The notes under the pieces are model-generated. The model was not told where the DNA came from and did not search any database. It was given only the letters and a program-made list of their open reading frames with translations. Below are positions 17,941-25,784 of a DNA stretch of 64,000 bases, piece by piece. The position numbers and the translations under genes are program-made. How positions within the stretch are numbered: the first letter of the stretch is position 1; the number at the start of each line of letters is the position of its first letter. This DNA comes from Aerococcaceae bacterium DSM 111176 (GTDB lineage: Bacteria > Bacillota > Bacilli > Lactobacillales > Aerococcaceae): the NCBI GenBank assembly GCA_015863215.1, contig JACBXN010000012.1, positions 1 through 64,000 on the forward strand. Reading direction: 5' to 3'.

Positions 17941-18300
17941 ATGTCTATCAATATATCAACACCCAATGGTGTTATTAAATTAAGTACTGAATCAATCGCG
18001 ACAGTTATCGGCGCAGCAGTAACTGATAACTATGGTGTAGTAGGAATGGTAAGTAAAAAGCCAATTCGAGACAATGTAATCGAGCTTTTAGGTATGGAAA
18101 ACTACGCCCGTGGTATTGTATTAACACAAGAAGATAATGAAGTAGCTGTAGATGTTTATATTTTAGTGACTTACGGAACCAAAATTTCTGTCATCTGTCA
18201 AAATATTCAAGAAGCAGTTAAATATAATGTTGAGAATTTATTAGGTTTTGAACTGAATTATGTCAATGTACATGTTCAAGGTGTCAAAATCGACGATTAG
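17941..18300 (+). CDS. yloU: Asp23/YloU family protein
   Basis: A DUF322 (Asp23/Gls24) family protein of 119 residues. Members are cytoplasmic, often membrane-associated, and linked to envelope or alkaline stress; the molecular role is not settled. The family hallmarks seen here are the IATVIGAAVTDNYGVVGMVSK segment in the first third and DVYILVTYGTKIS..CQNIQEAV in the second half. The ATG at 17941 follows AAGGAGGC. It is 21 bases upstream of fakA, the almost universal Firmicutes pairing, and divergent from rpmB. Confidence 0.92.
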   Translation: MSINISTPNGVIKLSTESIATVIGAAVTDNYGVVGMVSKKPIRDNVIELLGMENYARGIVLTQEDNEVAVDVYILVTYGTKISVICQNIQEAVKYNVENLLGFELNYVNVHVQGVKIDD

Positions 18301-18321
18301 TTAGATTGAAGGAGGAACACC

Positions 18322-20001
18322 TTGAAATTACAAACTTTAGAAGCATCGAAGTTCAAAGAAATGATCTTAGCGGGTGCTGAACGATTAGAAAAAAATGCTG
18401 AATTAATTAACTCATTAAATGTTTTCCCAGTTCCAGATGGAGATACAGGGACAAACATGAAGATGACTTTCAACTCTGGAGCGGATTATGTCCGTCAGTC
18501 TTCAGAAACACATGTTGGTGAATTAGCTCAAATATTAGCAAAAGGGTTATTAATGGGCGCTCGAGGAAATTCAGGCGTTATTTTATCACAAATTTTCCGC
18601 GGTTTCTCAAGAACGATTGCGAAGGAGAACACGTTGGATTCGAATACTTTTGCTAAGGCATTTGTTGGCGGGGTAGAATCAGCGTATAAAGCGGTGATGA
18701 AGCCAGTTGAGGGTACAATCTTGACAGTTGCGCGCGAATCGGCATTAGCTGGTGAAGAAAAAGCGAAAGAAACAGACGATATTATCGAAGTTTTAGAAGC
18801 AATTGTTGAAGAAGGTGCAGCATCATTAGAGCGCACACCAGATTTATTACCTGTACTTAAACAAGTTGGCGTGGTCGACTCGGGTGGTAAAGGTTTATTA
18901 ACAATTTATGAAGGCTTTCTAGCTGTATTAAAAGGTGAAGCACATATTGAAGCAACTCAAGAAGATGTGGCAGAGCATGTTCACGCAGCTTTTGATAATG
19001 ACGAAGAACATCCAATTTCGATGGACGACATTACATTTGGTTACTGTACAGAAATCATGGTACGTATCGGTGAAAATCCTTCAACAGATAAAACATTTGA
19101 CTACGAAGGATTCAGAAATACATTAAACGACATGGGTGACTCATTATTAGTGGTTGCTGATGACGAAATCATCAAAGTTCACGTTCATACGGAAGACCCA
19201 GGGCAAGTAATGCGCTTAGGTCAAGAATACGGTGAATTAGTGAAAATTAAAGTGGACAACATGCGCGAGCAAGTCCGCGAACTTGAAAACCGCGACAACA
19301 AAGGGCAAGTAGCTGTAGCTCCTCAAGCTCCAGCTGTTGAACATAAATCATATGCGATTGTTTCAGTTGCGGCTGGTGAAGGAATGATCAACTTACTCAA
19401 AGAAATGGGCGTTGACCAAGTATTAGAGGGCGGACAAACAATGAACCCGTCAACTCAAGACTTTGTTGAAGCAATGGAAAAAGTAAGTGCAGATAATATC
19501 ATTATCTTACCAAACAACAAAAACATCGTTATGGCAGCTGAACAAGCAGCTTCAGTAAGCGAAGTACCAACGATTGTTGTTAAATCAACGACATTACCTG
19601 AAGGTATCACGTCATTATTAGGATTCAACCCAGATGGTTCGATTGAAGAAAATGAACAGCAAATGGTTGAAATGATGGGTTCTGTTACAACAGGTCAAGT
19701 AACGTACGCAATCCGCGATACTGAAATCGATGAAATTTTAATCAAGAAAGATGATTTCATGGGATTAATCAACGGTAAGATCGTTGTTTCGACGCCAAGT
19801 ATCGAAGATACAGTGAAACAAACGTTATTACAAATGATTAATGAAGATACTGAGATCGTGACGATTTATATTGGTGAAGATGGTGACGCGGATTACGTTG
19901 AAAATCTTGCGGATGAGTTGATGGACGAAAACGACATGATTGATGTCGAGGTTGTGCAAGGTGACCAACCAGTCTACAACTACATTTTCTCAGCGGAATA
20001 A
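18322..20001 (+). CDS. fakA: Fatty acid kinase catalytic subunit (DAK2/DegV-like)
   Basis: FakA (YloV) phosphorylates fatty acids bound to FakB, feeding exogenous fatty acids to PlsX/PlsY. The start codon is TTG at 18322 behind GGAGGAAC, giving 559 residues, the usual length. The N-terminal DhaL-type kinase domain (about 1-200) has NVFPVPDGDTGTNM, whose aspartates hold Mg-ATP, and GARGNSGVILSQI. A central domain and a C-terminal DegV-like domain follow. The last 28 bases of the gene region (19977-20004) recur exactly at 20500-20527. In B. subtilis sdaAB-sdaAA lie between this gene and recG; here there is a repeat island. Confidence 0.93.
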   Translation: MKLQTLEASKFKEMILAGAERLEKNAELINSLNVFPVPDGDTGTNMKMTFNSGADYVRQSSETHVGELAQILAKGLLMGARGNSGVILSQIFRGFSRTIAKENTLDSNTFAKAFVGGVESAYKAVMKPVEGTILTVARESALAGEEKAKETDDIIEVLEAIVEEGAASLERTPDLLPVLKQVGVVDSGGKGLLTIYEGFLAVLKGEAHIEATQEDVAEHVHAAFDNDEEHPISMDDITFGYCTEIMVRIGENPSTDKTFDYEGFRNTLNDMGDSLLVVADDEIIKVHVHTEDPGQVMRLGQEYGELVKIKVDNMREQVRELENRDNKGQVAVAPQAPAVEHKSYAIVSVAAGEGMINLLKEMGVDQVLEGGQTMNPSTQDFVEAMEKVSADNIIILPNNKNIVMAAEQAASVSEVPTIVVKSTTLPEGITSLLGFNPDGSIEENEQQMVEMMGSVTTGQVTYAIRDTEIDEILIKKDDFMGLINGKIVVSTPSIEDTVKQTLLQMINEDTEIVTIYIGEDGDADYVENLADELMDENDMIDVEVVQGDQPVYNYIFSAE

Positions 20002-20012
20002 TTAAATATTAC

Positions 20013-20046
20013 GAAAGCATCAGCCATTTGGTTGGTGCTTTTTATT
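20013..20046 (+). terminator. Terminator after fakA
   Basis: The stem AAAGCATCAGCCA / GGTTGGTGCTTT with a short loop is followed by TTTATTT. Confidence 0.8.
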
Positions 20047-20082
20047 TATGGGAAAGTATTGTATAGGGATTAAAGTTCCATA

Positions 20083-20333
20083 GGAATTTTCGCAGACAGT
20101 CATAATTTTCCTGTGGGGGTGATTCGCTACTCTGCGAGACAATGGCATTCATTGCCGCCGTGGGACCGTCTTTCGCCCATCGGGCTCCAGACTTGCCTAG
20201 CTATTGAAACTGTAACTCACTTCGTTCGAACAGTTTCTAATACGCTAGTTCATCCTTTAACACGGCGCATGAATGCCATTGTCTCTTCGATTCGCTTTGA
20301 TAGAAGGAAATTATAGCTAGAATGCGCAAATTC
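20083..20333 (+). repeat. L1 element (copy e) nested inside L2-like arms
   Basis: An L1 core with arms GAGACAATGGCATTCAT / ATGAATGCCATTGTCTC (covarying with other copies) has the usual hairpin and branch inside. It is enclosed by L2-type ends, GAATTTTCGC..CATAATTTTCC on the left and GGAAATTATAG..GCGCAAATTC on the right. A 67-codon open frame across it is a palindrome artefact. Confidence 0.75.
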
Positions 20334-20499
20334 TTTATTCTGTCTGTATAGCAATAGATTTTACAAAATAAAACCAATAAAATTATTTGATTAATAATCT
20401 ATGTTAGCAGAGAAATATAGTTATTTCCATCAAAAAGGATGTATCTTCGAATGAGATGTAGTTTGTTTGATGAGTGCATATTTTGTAGTTGGATTTATT

Positions 20500-20527
20500 C
20501 AACTACATTTTCTCAGCGGAATAATTA
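20500..20527 (+). repeat. Exact 28-base copy of the fakA 3' end
   Basis: These 28 bases are identical to 19977-20004, which hold the last codons and stop of fakA. The two copies bracket 495 bases that contain the fakA terminator and the nested L1/L2 element. Confidence 0.85.
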
Positions 20528-20560
20528 GTTGGTAGTGCAAACATAGAGGGGGATGCAGTG

Positions 20561-20660
20561 GTCAATTTCTGAAGAAATTGACTCCGATCTATAAGGAGGC
20601 TTTTAGGCATTGGCCTAAAAGCGACTTAATTTAAAGATGAAGGAGTCGCAAAACGACTCC
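20561..20660 (+). repeat. S element copy 5
   Basis: GTCAATTTC/GAAATTGAC (20561-20582), GCTTTTAGGC/GCCTAAAAGC (about 20599-20622) and GGAGTCG/CGACTCC (20642-20660). Confidence 0.8.
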
Positions 20661-20691
20661 TCCTATTGAATCCCATAGTTTGTAACTATTT

Positions 20692-20837
20692 GAGTAATAA
20701 CTATTGAAAAACAGAAAGTTATTATCCATTTGGATCCATATTGAATAACAACTCATCGGAAAAACAAAGTTGTTACCCATTTTGATCTGTTTTGAGTAAC
20801 AACTCGCAGAAAAGTAAAAGTTATTACCCAATATAGA
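20692..20837 (+). repeat. 51-bp tandem hairpin array B
   Basis: Three units begin at 20692, 20743 and 20794, exactly 51 bases apart. Each contains GAGTAACAACTC (or a close variant) and, 26 bases on, AAGTTGTTACCC, which pair. The right halves are also exactly 51 apart (20718, 20769, 20820). Confidence 0.8.
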
Positions 20838-20877
20838 AGGAAATTTAATGATGGAACTATAATTTTATACAAACTAA

Positions 20878-21217
20878 GCATATCGAAGAGGCAAAGGGGA
20901 TTCATTAATTATAGAACTTTGCGTAATACAGCGCCGTCTATTTCCGTGGGATAAAAGGGATTTTGGCGCAGCTACTAAGGCTGTTGGCACTTTAGTGCCT
21001 TACAGACTTGTATGCGTAATAAATGCAGTTTAATAACATAATGCATTTATTATACATATCGTTTGTTATTATTTTAACCAGCCGAGCTTAGTAGTTCTAG
21101 TGCGTAGCACGTAGAAATACTCTAGCCAAAATAGTCCGTAATAACCGAAGGTTATGAAGGCGTCCCCCACGGAGTAAAGACGGCGCTGTATGAATCCCCT
21201 TTGTCTCGAAGATATGC
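20878..21217 (-). repeat. L2 element (copy f) nested inside L1 arms
   Basis: Outer L1 arms GCATATCGAAGAGGCAAAGGGG and CCCCTTTGTCTCGAAGATATGC enclose L2 arms AATACAGCGCCGTCT / AGACGGCGCTGTAT and an inverted L2 core. That core carries the extra module with GGCACT-TT-AGTGCC. The recG promoter begins 23 bases after the outer arm. Confidence 0.75.
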
Positions 21218-21239
21218 GGATTCCCCACCCCCAAAGAGA

Positions 21240-21268
21240 TTGAGATAAACCCACCAATTAGTTATACT
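21240..21268 (+). promoter_or_regulatory. Promoter of recG
   Basis: TTGAGA (21240-21245), 17-base spacer, TATACT (21263-21268). Transcription would start near 21275, only about 18 bases before the recG ATG, immediately downstream of the repeat island. Confidence 0.7.
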
Positions 21269-21292
21269 ATGATAAGCGAGAGGAGTGATGTG

Positions 21293-23323
21293 ATGACGGA
21301 AGAAAATTGGAACGCGCCGGTAACGACGCTGAAAGGTGTAGGGCCCAAACAAGGACAATTGTTTGGTCAGCTGGGCGTTTTTACGGTCAAAGATTTGATG
21401 CATCATTTTCCATTTCGTTTTGAAGATATTAGTGAACGTGATATTAACACCATTTTAGACAATGAAAAAGTAACACTAAAGGGAAAGATAGTAACACCTC
21501 CGGTCGTTAATTACTTTGGCGGAAAGAAGAATCGATTAAATTTCCGATTTGCGATCGATGAGACAACTATTATTCAAGTGTCCTTCTTTAATCAGCCTTA
21601 TTTAGCAAAACAATTGGAAATAGGGCAAACTATTGGTGTTTACGGAAAATGGCAAGAGTCTCGCCAATCGTTACTCGGGATGCGAATTATTAAAGCGTCC
21701 GATGGGCCAGATTTTAATCCGGTTTATCCTTCTACGAAAGGTTTGAGTCAGGCACAAATTACAAAAGCCATTAAACAAGCTTTTGAGGAATACCCACGCA
21801 GTATTGAAGAGATTGTGCCACAAATTTTGAATGACCATTACCGTTTGATGCCTTTGGAAGAAGCTTTGCATCAAATGCATTTTCCAACCAATAAGGAAAG
21901 CCACGAACAGGCCGAGCGAAAGATTATTTATCAAGAGTTTTTCCTCTACCAATGGCGTCTCGCTTTGAGTCGTCAACAAAACCAGGAAAAATCGGGGCAA
22001 CGGATTATGTATGATGTCGATGAATTAAGAGAAGTCATCGAAGCCATTCCATTTGAATTAACAAAAGGGCAAAAGCAAGCGGTCAATGAAATTTGCTTTG
22101 ACCTGCTAGCAAAATACCCAATGCAGCGCCTTCTCCAAGGGGATGTTGGATCAGGGAAAACACTTGTGGCATTTATTACAATGATTGCGGCAGTTCAAGC
22201 TGGATTTCAAACGGCGCTATTGGTTCCAACTGAAATTTTGGCGAAGCAACATGTTTTGTCATTTAATAATTTTTTTGAATCAATCGGCTTGCGTGCTGAA
22301 ATATTGATTGGCGCGATGGGTGCCAAAGAGAAACGTGACGTGCTGGAAGGGTTGGACAAAGGGCGAATACGCATCGTGATTGGGACGCACGCACTGATTC
22401 AAGAGAGCGTGACTTTTGATAAATTGGGCTATATCGTTATTGACGAACAGCACCGTTTTGGCGTGAATCAACGCCAGTCGCTACTTGAGAAGGGGACAGG
22501 CGTCAATTATGTCCAAATGACGGCGACGCCAATACCTAGATCATTGGCCTTATCAGTTTACGGCGAGATGGCTGTGTCGACCATTCAGGAACGCCCTAAG
22601 GGTCGCTTGCCTATCATTACAAGGTGGCTCGAGGATCCATTGGACCAGCAGTTAGAGCAGCATATCCATCAGACATTAAGCGACGGGCACCAAATTTATT
22701 ATGTCCTACCGCTAATAGAAGAATCGGAGCATATGACGGAAATCGAAAATGTATTGGCTGTTCAGGAACGCCTGCAGTTCACTTATCCAAATTACCAAAT
22801 CGGTGTGTTGCACGGACAAATGAATAAAGAAGAACAAGAAAATGCGATGCAAGCTTTTAAAAACAACGAGACACATATTTTAGTGGCAACTACGATGGTA
22901 GAAGTAGGAGTCGATGTGCCCAATTCAACACTCATGGTGATCCAGTCTGCAGAACGCTTTGGTTTAGCACAATTACATCAACTACGCGGAAGGGTTGGGC
23001 GTAATGATTTACAATCCTATTGTTATTTAATTGCGCAACCAAAAACGGATCAAGGTAAACAACGGATGGAAATTATGACCAGTACCAATGATGGGTTTGT
23101 TATTTCTCAAGAGGATATGAAACTGCGAGGCATTGGTGATGTGCTAGGGCTAAACCAATCTGGTTTACCACAATTTAGTTATGCGAATATGATTGAAGAC
23201 CAAGCGGTCCTTATAGCAGCTCAAGAGGATGTTCGAGGGATTATCCAACAACCAACTCGCATTGAAACGGAAGAGTTTGAACGCTTGAACGCCGCAGCAA
23301 AAGAAACAACCATTCAAATATAG
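21293..23323 (+). CDS. recG: ATP-dependent DNA helicase RecG
   Basis: RecG is a double-strand DNA translocase that regresses stalled forks and processes Holliday junctions. With start ATG at 21293 (behind AGAGGAG, seven-base gap) the protein has 676 residues, the typical length; an ATG at 21269 lies before the expected transcription start region and has no ribosome-binding site. The N-terminal wedge/OB domain covers about 1-190. Walker A GDVGSGKT lies near residue 283, DEQH near 383, TATPIPR near 408 and RGRVGR near 565. plsX follows 92 bases later from its own promoter. Confidence 0.96.
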   Translation: MTEENWNAPVTTLKGVGPKQGQLFGQLGVFTVKDLMHHFPFRFEDISERDINTILDNEKVTLKGKIVTPPVVNYFGGKKNRLNFRFAIDETTIIQVSFFNQPYLAKQLEIGQTIGVYGKWQESRQSLLGMRIIKASDGPDFNPVYPSTKGLSQAQITKAIKQAFEEYPRSIEEIVPQILNDHYRLMPLEEALHQMHFPTNKESHEQAERKIIYQEFFLYQWRLALSRQQNQEKSGQRIMYDVDELREVIEAIPFELTKGQKQAVNEICFDLLAKYPMQRLLQGDVGSGKTLVAFITMIAAVQAGFQTALLVPTEILAKQHVLSFNNFFESIGLRAEILIGAMGAKEKRDVLEGLDKGRIRIVIGTHALIQESVTFDKLGYIVIDEQHRFGVNQRQSLLEKGTGVNYVQMTATPIPRSLALSVYGEMAVSTIQERPKGRLPIITRWLEDPLDQQLEQHIHQTLSDGHQIYYVLPLIEESEHMTEIENVLAVQERLQFTYPNYQIGVLHGQMNKEEQENAMQAFKNNETHILVATTMVEVGVDVPNSTLMVIQSAERFGLAQLHQLRGRVGRNDLQSYCYLIAQPKTDQGKQRMEIMTSTNDGFVISQEDMKLRGIGDVLGLNQSGLPQFSYANMIEDQAVLIAAQEDVRGIIQQPTRIETEEFERLNAAAKETTIQI

Positions 23324-23358
23324 GAGCACATAACCGTTGCTTCAAAGAGGGCAAGACC

Positions 23359-23388
23359 TTGAATTTGCCTTGAGATTTAAAGTATAAT
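23359..23388 (+). promoter_or_regulatory. Promoter of plsX-acpP
   Basis: TTGAAT (23359-23364), 18-base spacer, TATAAT (23383-23388). No FapR or FabT box that I could recognise lies around it. Confidence 0.6.
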
Positions 23389-23415
23389 TTAACAAGAAAC
23401 CTGAGGAGGTAAATT

Positions 23416-24411
23416 ATGATTAGAATAGCTTTAGACGCCATGAGTGGTGATTTCGCACCAGATGAACTCGTTAAGGGCGCAATGTTAGCAGTGCGTACAT
23501 TTGAGGATGTTCATTTAGAATTATTCGGCGATGAAGAACGAATCCAACAATTATTAACACAACCAAGTGACCGTATTTCAGTCGTTCACACAACTGAGGT
23601 TATTACGGGAGACGATGAGCCAACAACGGCTGTTCGTCGTAAAAAAGATTCATCAATGGTACGTGCAGCACGTTCGGTTAAGGACGGTACAAACCAAGCA
23701 ATGGTAACTGCTGGAAATACCGGAGCAGCGTTAACTGCAGCGCTAGCAACAGTGGGACGTATCAAAGGTATTAAACGACCTGGACTTGCACCCGCATTCC
23801 CAACATTAACACCAGGTAACAAACCAGTTATTTTATTAGATGCCGGAGCAAACGTCGATTTAGATCCTGCACATTTACACCAATTTGCGATTATCGGTTC
23901 TGTTTATGCCCGTGATGTGATGGGAATCGAAAATCCACGCGTTGGCTTATTAAATAATGGTTCTGAAGAAACTAAAGGGAATAAACAAACGAAAGAAACT
24001 TACCAATTATTAAAAGCAGAAGAAAACATCAACTTTGTTGGTAATATTGAACCGACTCATTTATTAACGGGAGACTGTGATTTACTCGTTGCAGATGGGT
24101 TCACTGGAAATATTGCACTTAAAACAATGGAAGGTACTGTTAAAAACATGATGGGATTCATCAAGAGTACACTTTCTGAAGGTAACTTGAAGACTAAAAT
24201 TGGTGGCGCATTAATTAAAGATGCCCTCAAAGAAGCCGTGGGTAGTTTAGGCGAGCATGAAATTGGTGGAGCGGTATTCTTAGGAATTGACGCACCAATC
24301 ATTAAAGGTCACGGGAACTCTAATGATGCGGCTATTTTAAATGCCATTCGTCAAGCACGTACTGCAGTTGAAAATGATTTTGTACAGAAAACACGTGACT
24401 ATTTCGCTTAA
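23416..24411 (+). CDS. plsX: Phosphate acyltransferase PlsX
   Basis: PlsX makes acyl-phosphate from acyl-ACP (and reversibly) for phospholipid synthesis by PlsY at the membrane. The 331-residue protein begins MIRIALDAMSGDFAPDELVKG, the PlsX signature, and has the conserved AMVTAGNTGAALTA, LLDAGANVDLDP, LLNNGSEETKGN and VADGFTGNIALK segments. The start ATG at 23416 follows GAGGAGGT. acpP lies 21 bases downstream. In B. subtilis fapR precedes plsX and fabD-fabG separate it from acpA; all three are missing here. Confidence 0.96.
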   Translation: MIRIALDAMSGDFAPDELVKGAMLAVRTFEDVHLELFGDEERIQQLLTQPSDRISVVHTTEVITGDDEPTTAVRRKKDSSMVRAARSVKDGTNQAMVTAGNTGAALTAALATVGRIKGIKRPGLAPAFPTLTPGNKPVILLDAGANVDLDPAHLHQFAIIGSVYARDVMGIENPRVGLLNNGSEETKGNKQTKETYQLLKAEENINFVGNIEPTHLLTGDCDLLVADGFTGNIALKTMEGTVKNMMGFIKSTLSEGNLKTKIGGALIKDALKEAVGSLGEHEIGGAVFLGIDAPIIKGHGNSNDAAILNAIRQARTAVENDFVQKTRDYFA

Positions 24412-24432
24412 TCTATTGAAGGAGGCGACAAA

Positions 24433-24690
24433 ATGACTAAGAAAAGTGATGTTTATAGTGTTGTTAAAACAATGTTAGCGGACCGTTTTGGGATGCAAGA
24501 GAGTTATGTCAAATCCGATTTAGCATTTTCCGCATTTGGCGCTGATTCGCTGGATGTAACTGAATTGATTATGGAATTAGAAGACATTTTCAGTATTCAA
24601 ATTGAAGATGAGAAGATTAGTCACTTAAATACCGTTGGAGACATGGTTTCTTATATTTATGAGAAAACATCGGAGAAAGTAGTGAAATAG
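24433..24690 (+). CDS. acpP: Acyl carrier protein
   Basis: ACP carries growing acyl chains on a phosphopantetheine arm. The 85-residue acidic protein has the attachment motif GADSLD with Ser39 and the helix II sequence DVTELIMELED. It is preceded by GAAGGAGGC and ATG at 24433. Immediately after plsX it provides the acyl-ACP/acyl-phosphate pair and links with fakA upstream. The N terminus (MTKKSDVYSVV) differs from the usual M-xxxIxxRVKxII type, so it could be a second, specialised ACP, but the position argues for a role in lipid synthesis. Confidence 0.9.
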   Translation: MTKKSDVYSVVKTMLADRFGMQESYVKSDLAFSAFGADSLDVTELIMELEDIFSIQIEDEKISHLNTVGDMVSYIYEKTSEKVVK

Positions 24691-24766
24691 AAATTAGCAT
24701 AATTTCATTAAATTAGAGAAATTTAATTACTTTCAAGCATTTTCATCAAAAAATAATAAATGTTTA

Positions 24767-24775
24767 TGGTATAGT
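24767..24775 (+). promoter_or_regulatory. Extended -10 promoter upstream of oppB
   Basis: TG-g-TATAGT forms an extended -10; no clear -35 at 17 bases. Transcription would start near 24782, before the hairpin terminator at 24802-24837. Confidence 0.5.
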
Positions 24776-24801
24776 ATATAGTATTAAAAATCATTATAAA
24801 T

Positions 24802-24837
24802 GGACCGCATTCATTTGATGAGTTGCGGTTTTTTTAT
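24802..24837 (+). terminator. Terminator/attenuator before oppB
   Basis: ACCGCA..TGCGGT followed by TTTTTTT lies between the putative oppB promoter and its ribosome-binding site. It may end acpP transcription, attenuate oppB, or both. Confidence 0.7.
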
Positions 24838-24853
24838 GAATAAGGAGGAAAAA

Positions 24854-25783
24854 ATGGGTAAATACATTATTAAACGTATTGGCTACAGTATCTTGTCATT
24901 ATTTGTGATTGTAACTCTTACATTCTTTTTAATGAGACTAGCACCTGGTAGTCCATTTGCGACGGAACAAAATAATATTTCTCCGCAAATTCAAGAGCAA
25001 TTAAATGAGCAATACGGATTAAATGATCCATGGTATGAGCAATATGTTAGTTATTTAGGAGATGTCGTAACGTTAGACTTCGGTTCATCGATGAAATATC
25101 GTGGACGTTCTACCAACGATATGATTTCGGAGAGTTTCCCGGTTTCAGCGGTACTTGGAGCGTCATCACTCTTATTTGCAGTAGGATTTGGGGTTCTATC
25201 TGGGGTAATCTCAGCAATGAATCACAACAAATTGCCGGATTATCTCGCAACCGTTGTTTCGGTATTAGGGATTTCGATTCCGTCGTTCGTATTGGGTAGC
25301 TTAATGCAATACCAATTAGGACTTAGAATGGGATGGTTCCCAATCTCAGGATGGACATCATTTGCACATACAATTTTACCATCATTAGCTTTAGGTTTAG
25401 GGTATATGGGTAATATTGCGAAGTTGACAAGATCAAGTTTACTTGAACAAAATACATCTGAATATGTTAAACTAGCACGTGCTAAAGGGCGTACTAAATG
25501 GGGAATTGCCTGGAATCACTCGCTGAAAAATGCGTTACTTCCAGTAGTTACTTACTTAGGTCCATTAACAGCAGGTATTTTAACAGGGTCATTCGTTATT
25601 GAAAATATCTTTGCGATCCCTGGTTTAGGTCGTCACTTCGTACAGAGTATTAACAACCGTGACTACACAGTCATTATGGGGATCACTGTGTTCTTTGCGA
25701 TTGTGTTATTACTTGCGGTATTAATTGTCGATATCCTTTATGTATTCTTAGACCCAAGAATTGATTTAGAAGGGGAGGATTAA
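24854..25783 (+). CDS. oppB: Oligopeptide ABC transporter permease (OppB type)
   Basis: One of two membrane permeases of a peptide importer. The start is the ATG at 24854 behind AAGGAGGAAA, giving 309 residues; an earlier in-frame ATG at 24800 lies in the terminator hairpin. The N terminus MGKYIIKRIGYSIL..FLMRLAPGSPF is the characteristic DppB/OppB opening. Six hydrophobic segments can be picked out, and the EAA loop (EYVKLARAKGRTKWGIAWNHSLKNALLP) contacts the ATPase. oppC begins one base after the stop. The gene is the first of oppBCDF followed by oppA. Confidence 0.92.
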   Translation: MGKYIIKRIGYSILSLFVIVTLTFFLMRLAPGSPFATEQNNISPQIQEQLNEQYGLNDPWYEQYVSYLGDVVTLDFGSSMKYRGRSTNDMISESFPVSAVLGASSLLFAVGFGVLSGVISAMNHNKLPDYLATVVSVLGISIPSFVLGSLMQYQLGLRMGWFPISGWTSFAHTILPSLALGLGYMGNIAKLTRSSLLEQNTSEYVKLARAKGRTKWGIAWNHSLKNALLPVVTYLGPLTAGILTGSFVIENIFAIPGLGRHFVQSINNRDYTVIMGITVFFAIVLLLAVLIVDILYVFLDPRIDLEGED

Positions 25784-25784
25784 G

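Noticed and set aside
24782-24853. T-box or riboswitch leader of oppB
   Set aside because: The leader is only about 70 bases with a single hairpin; no T-box sequence or aptamer-like core.
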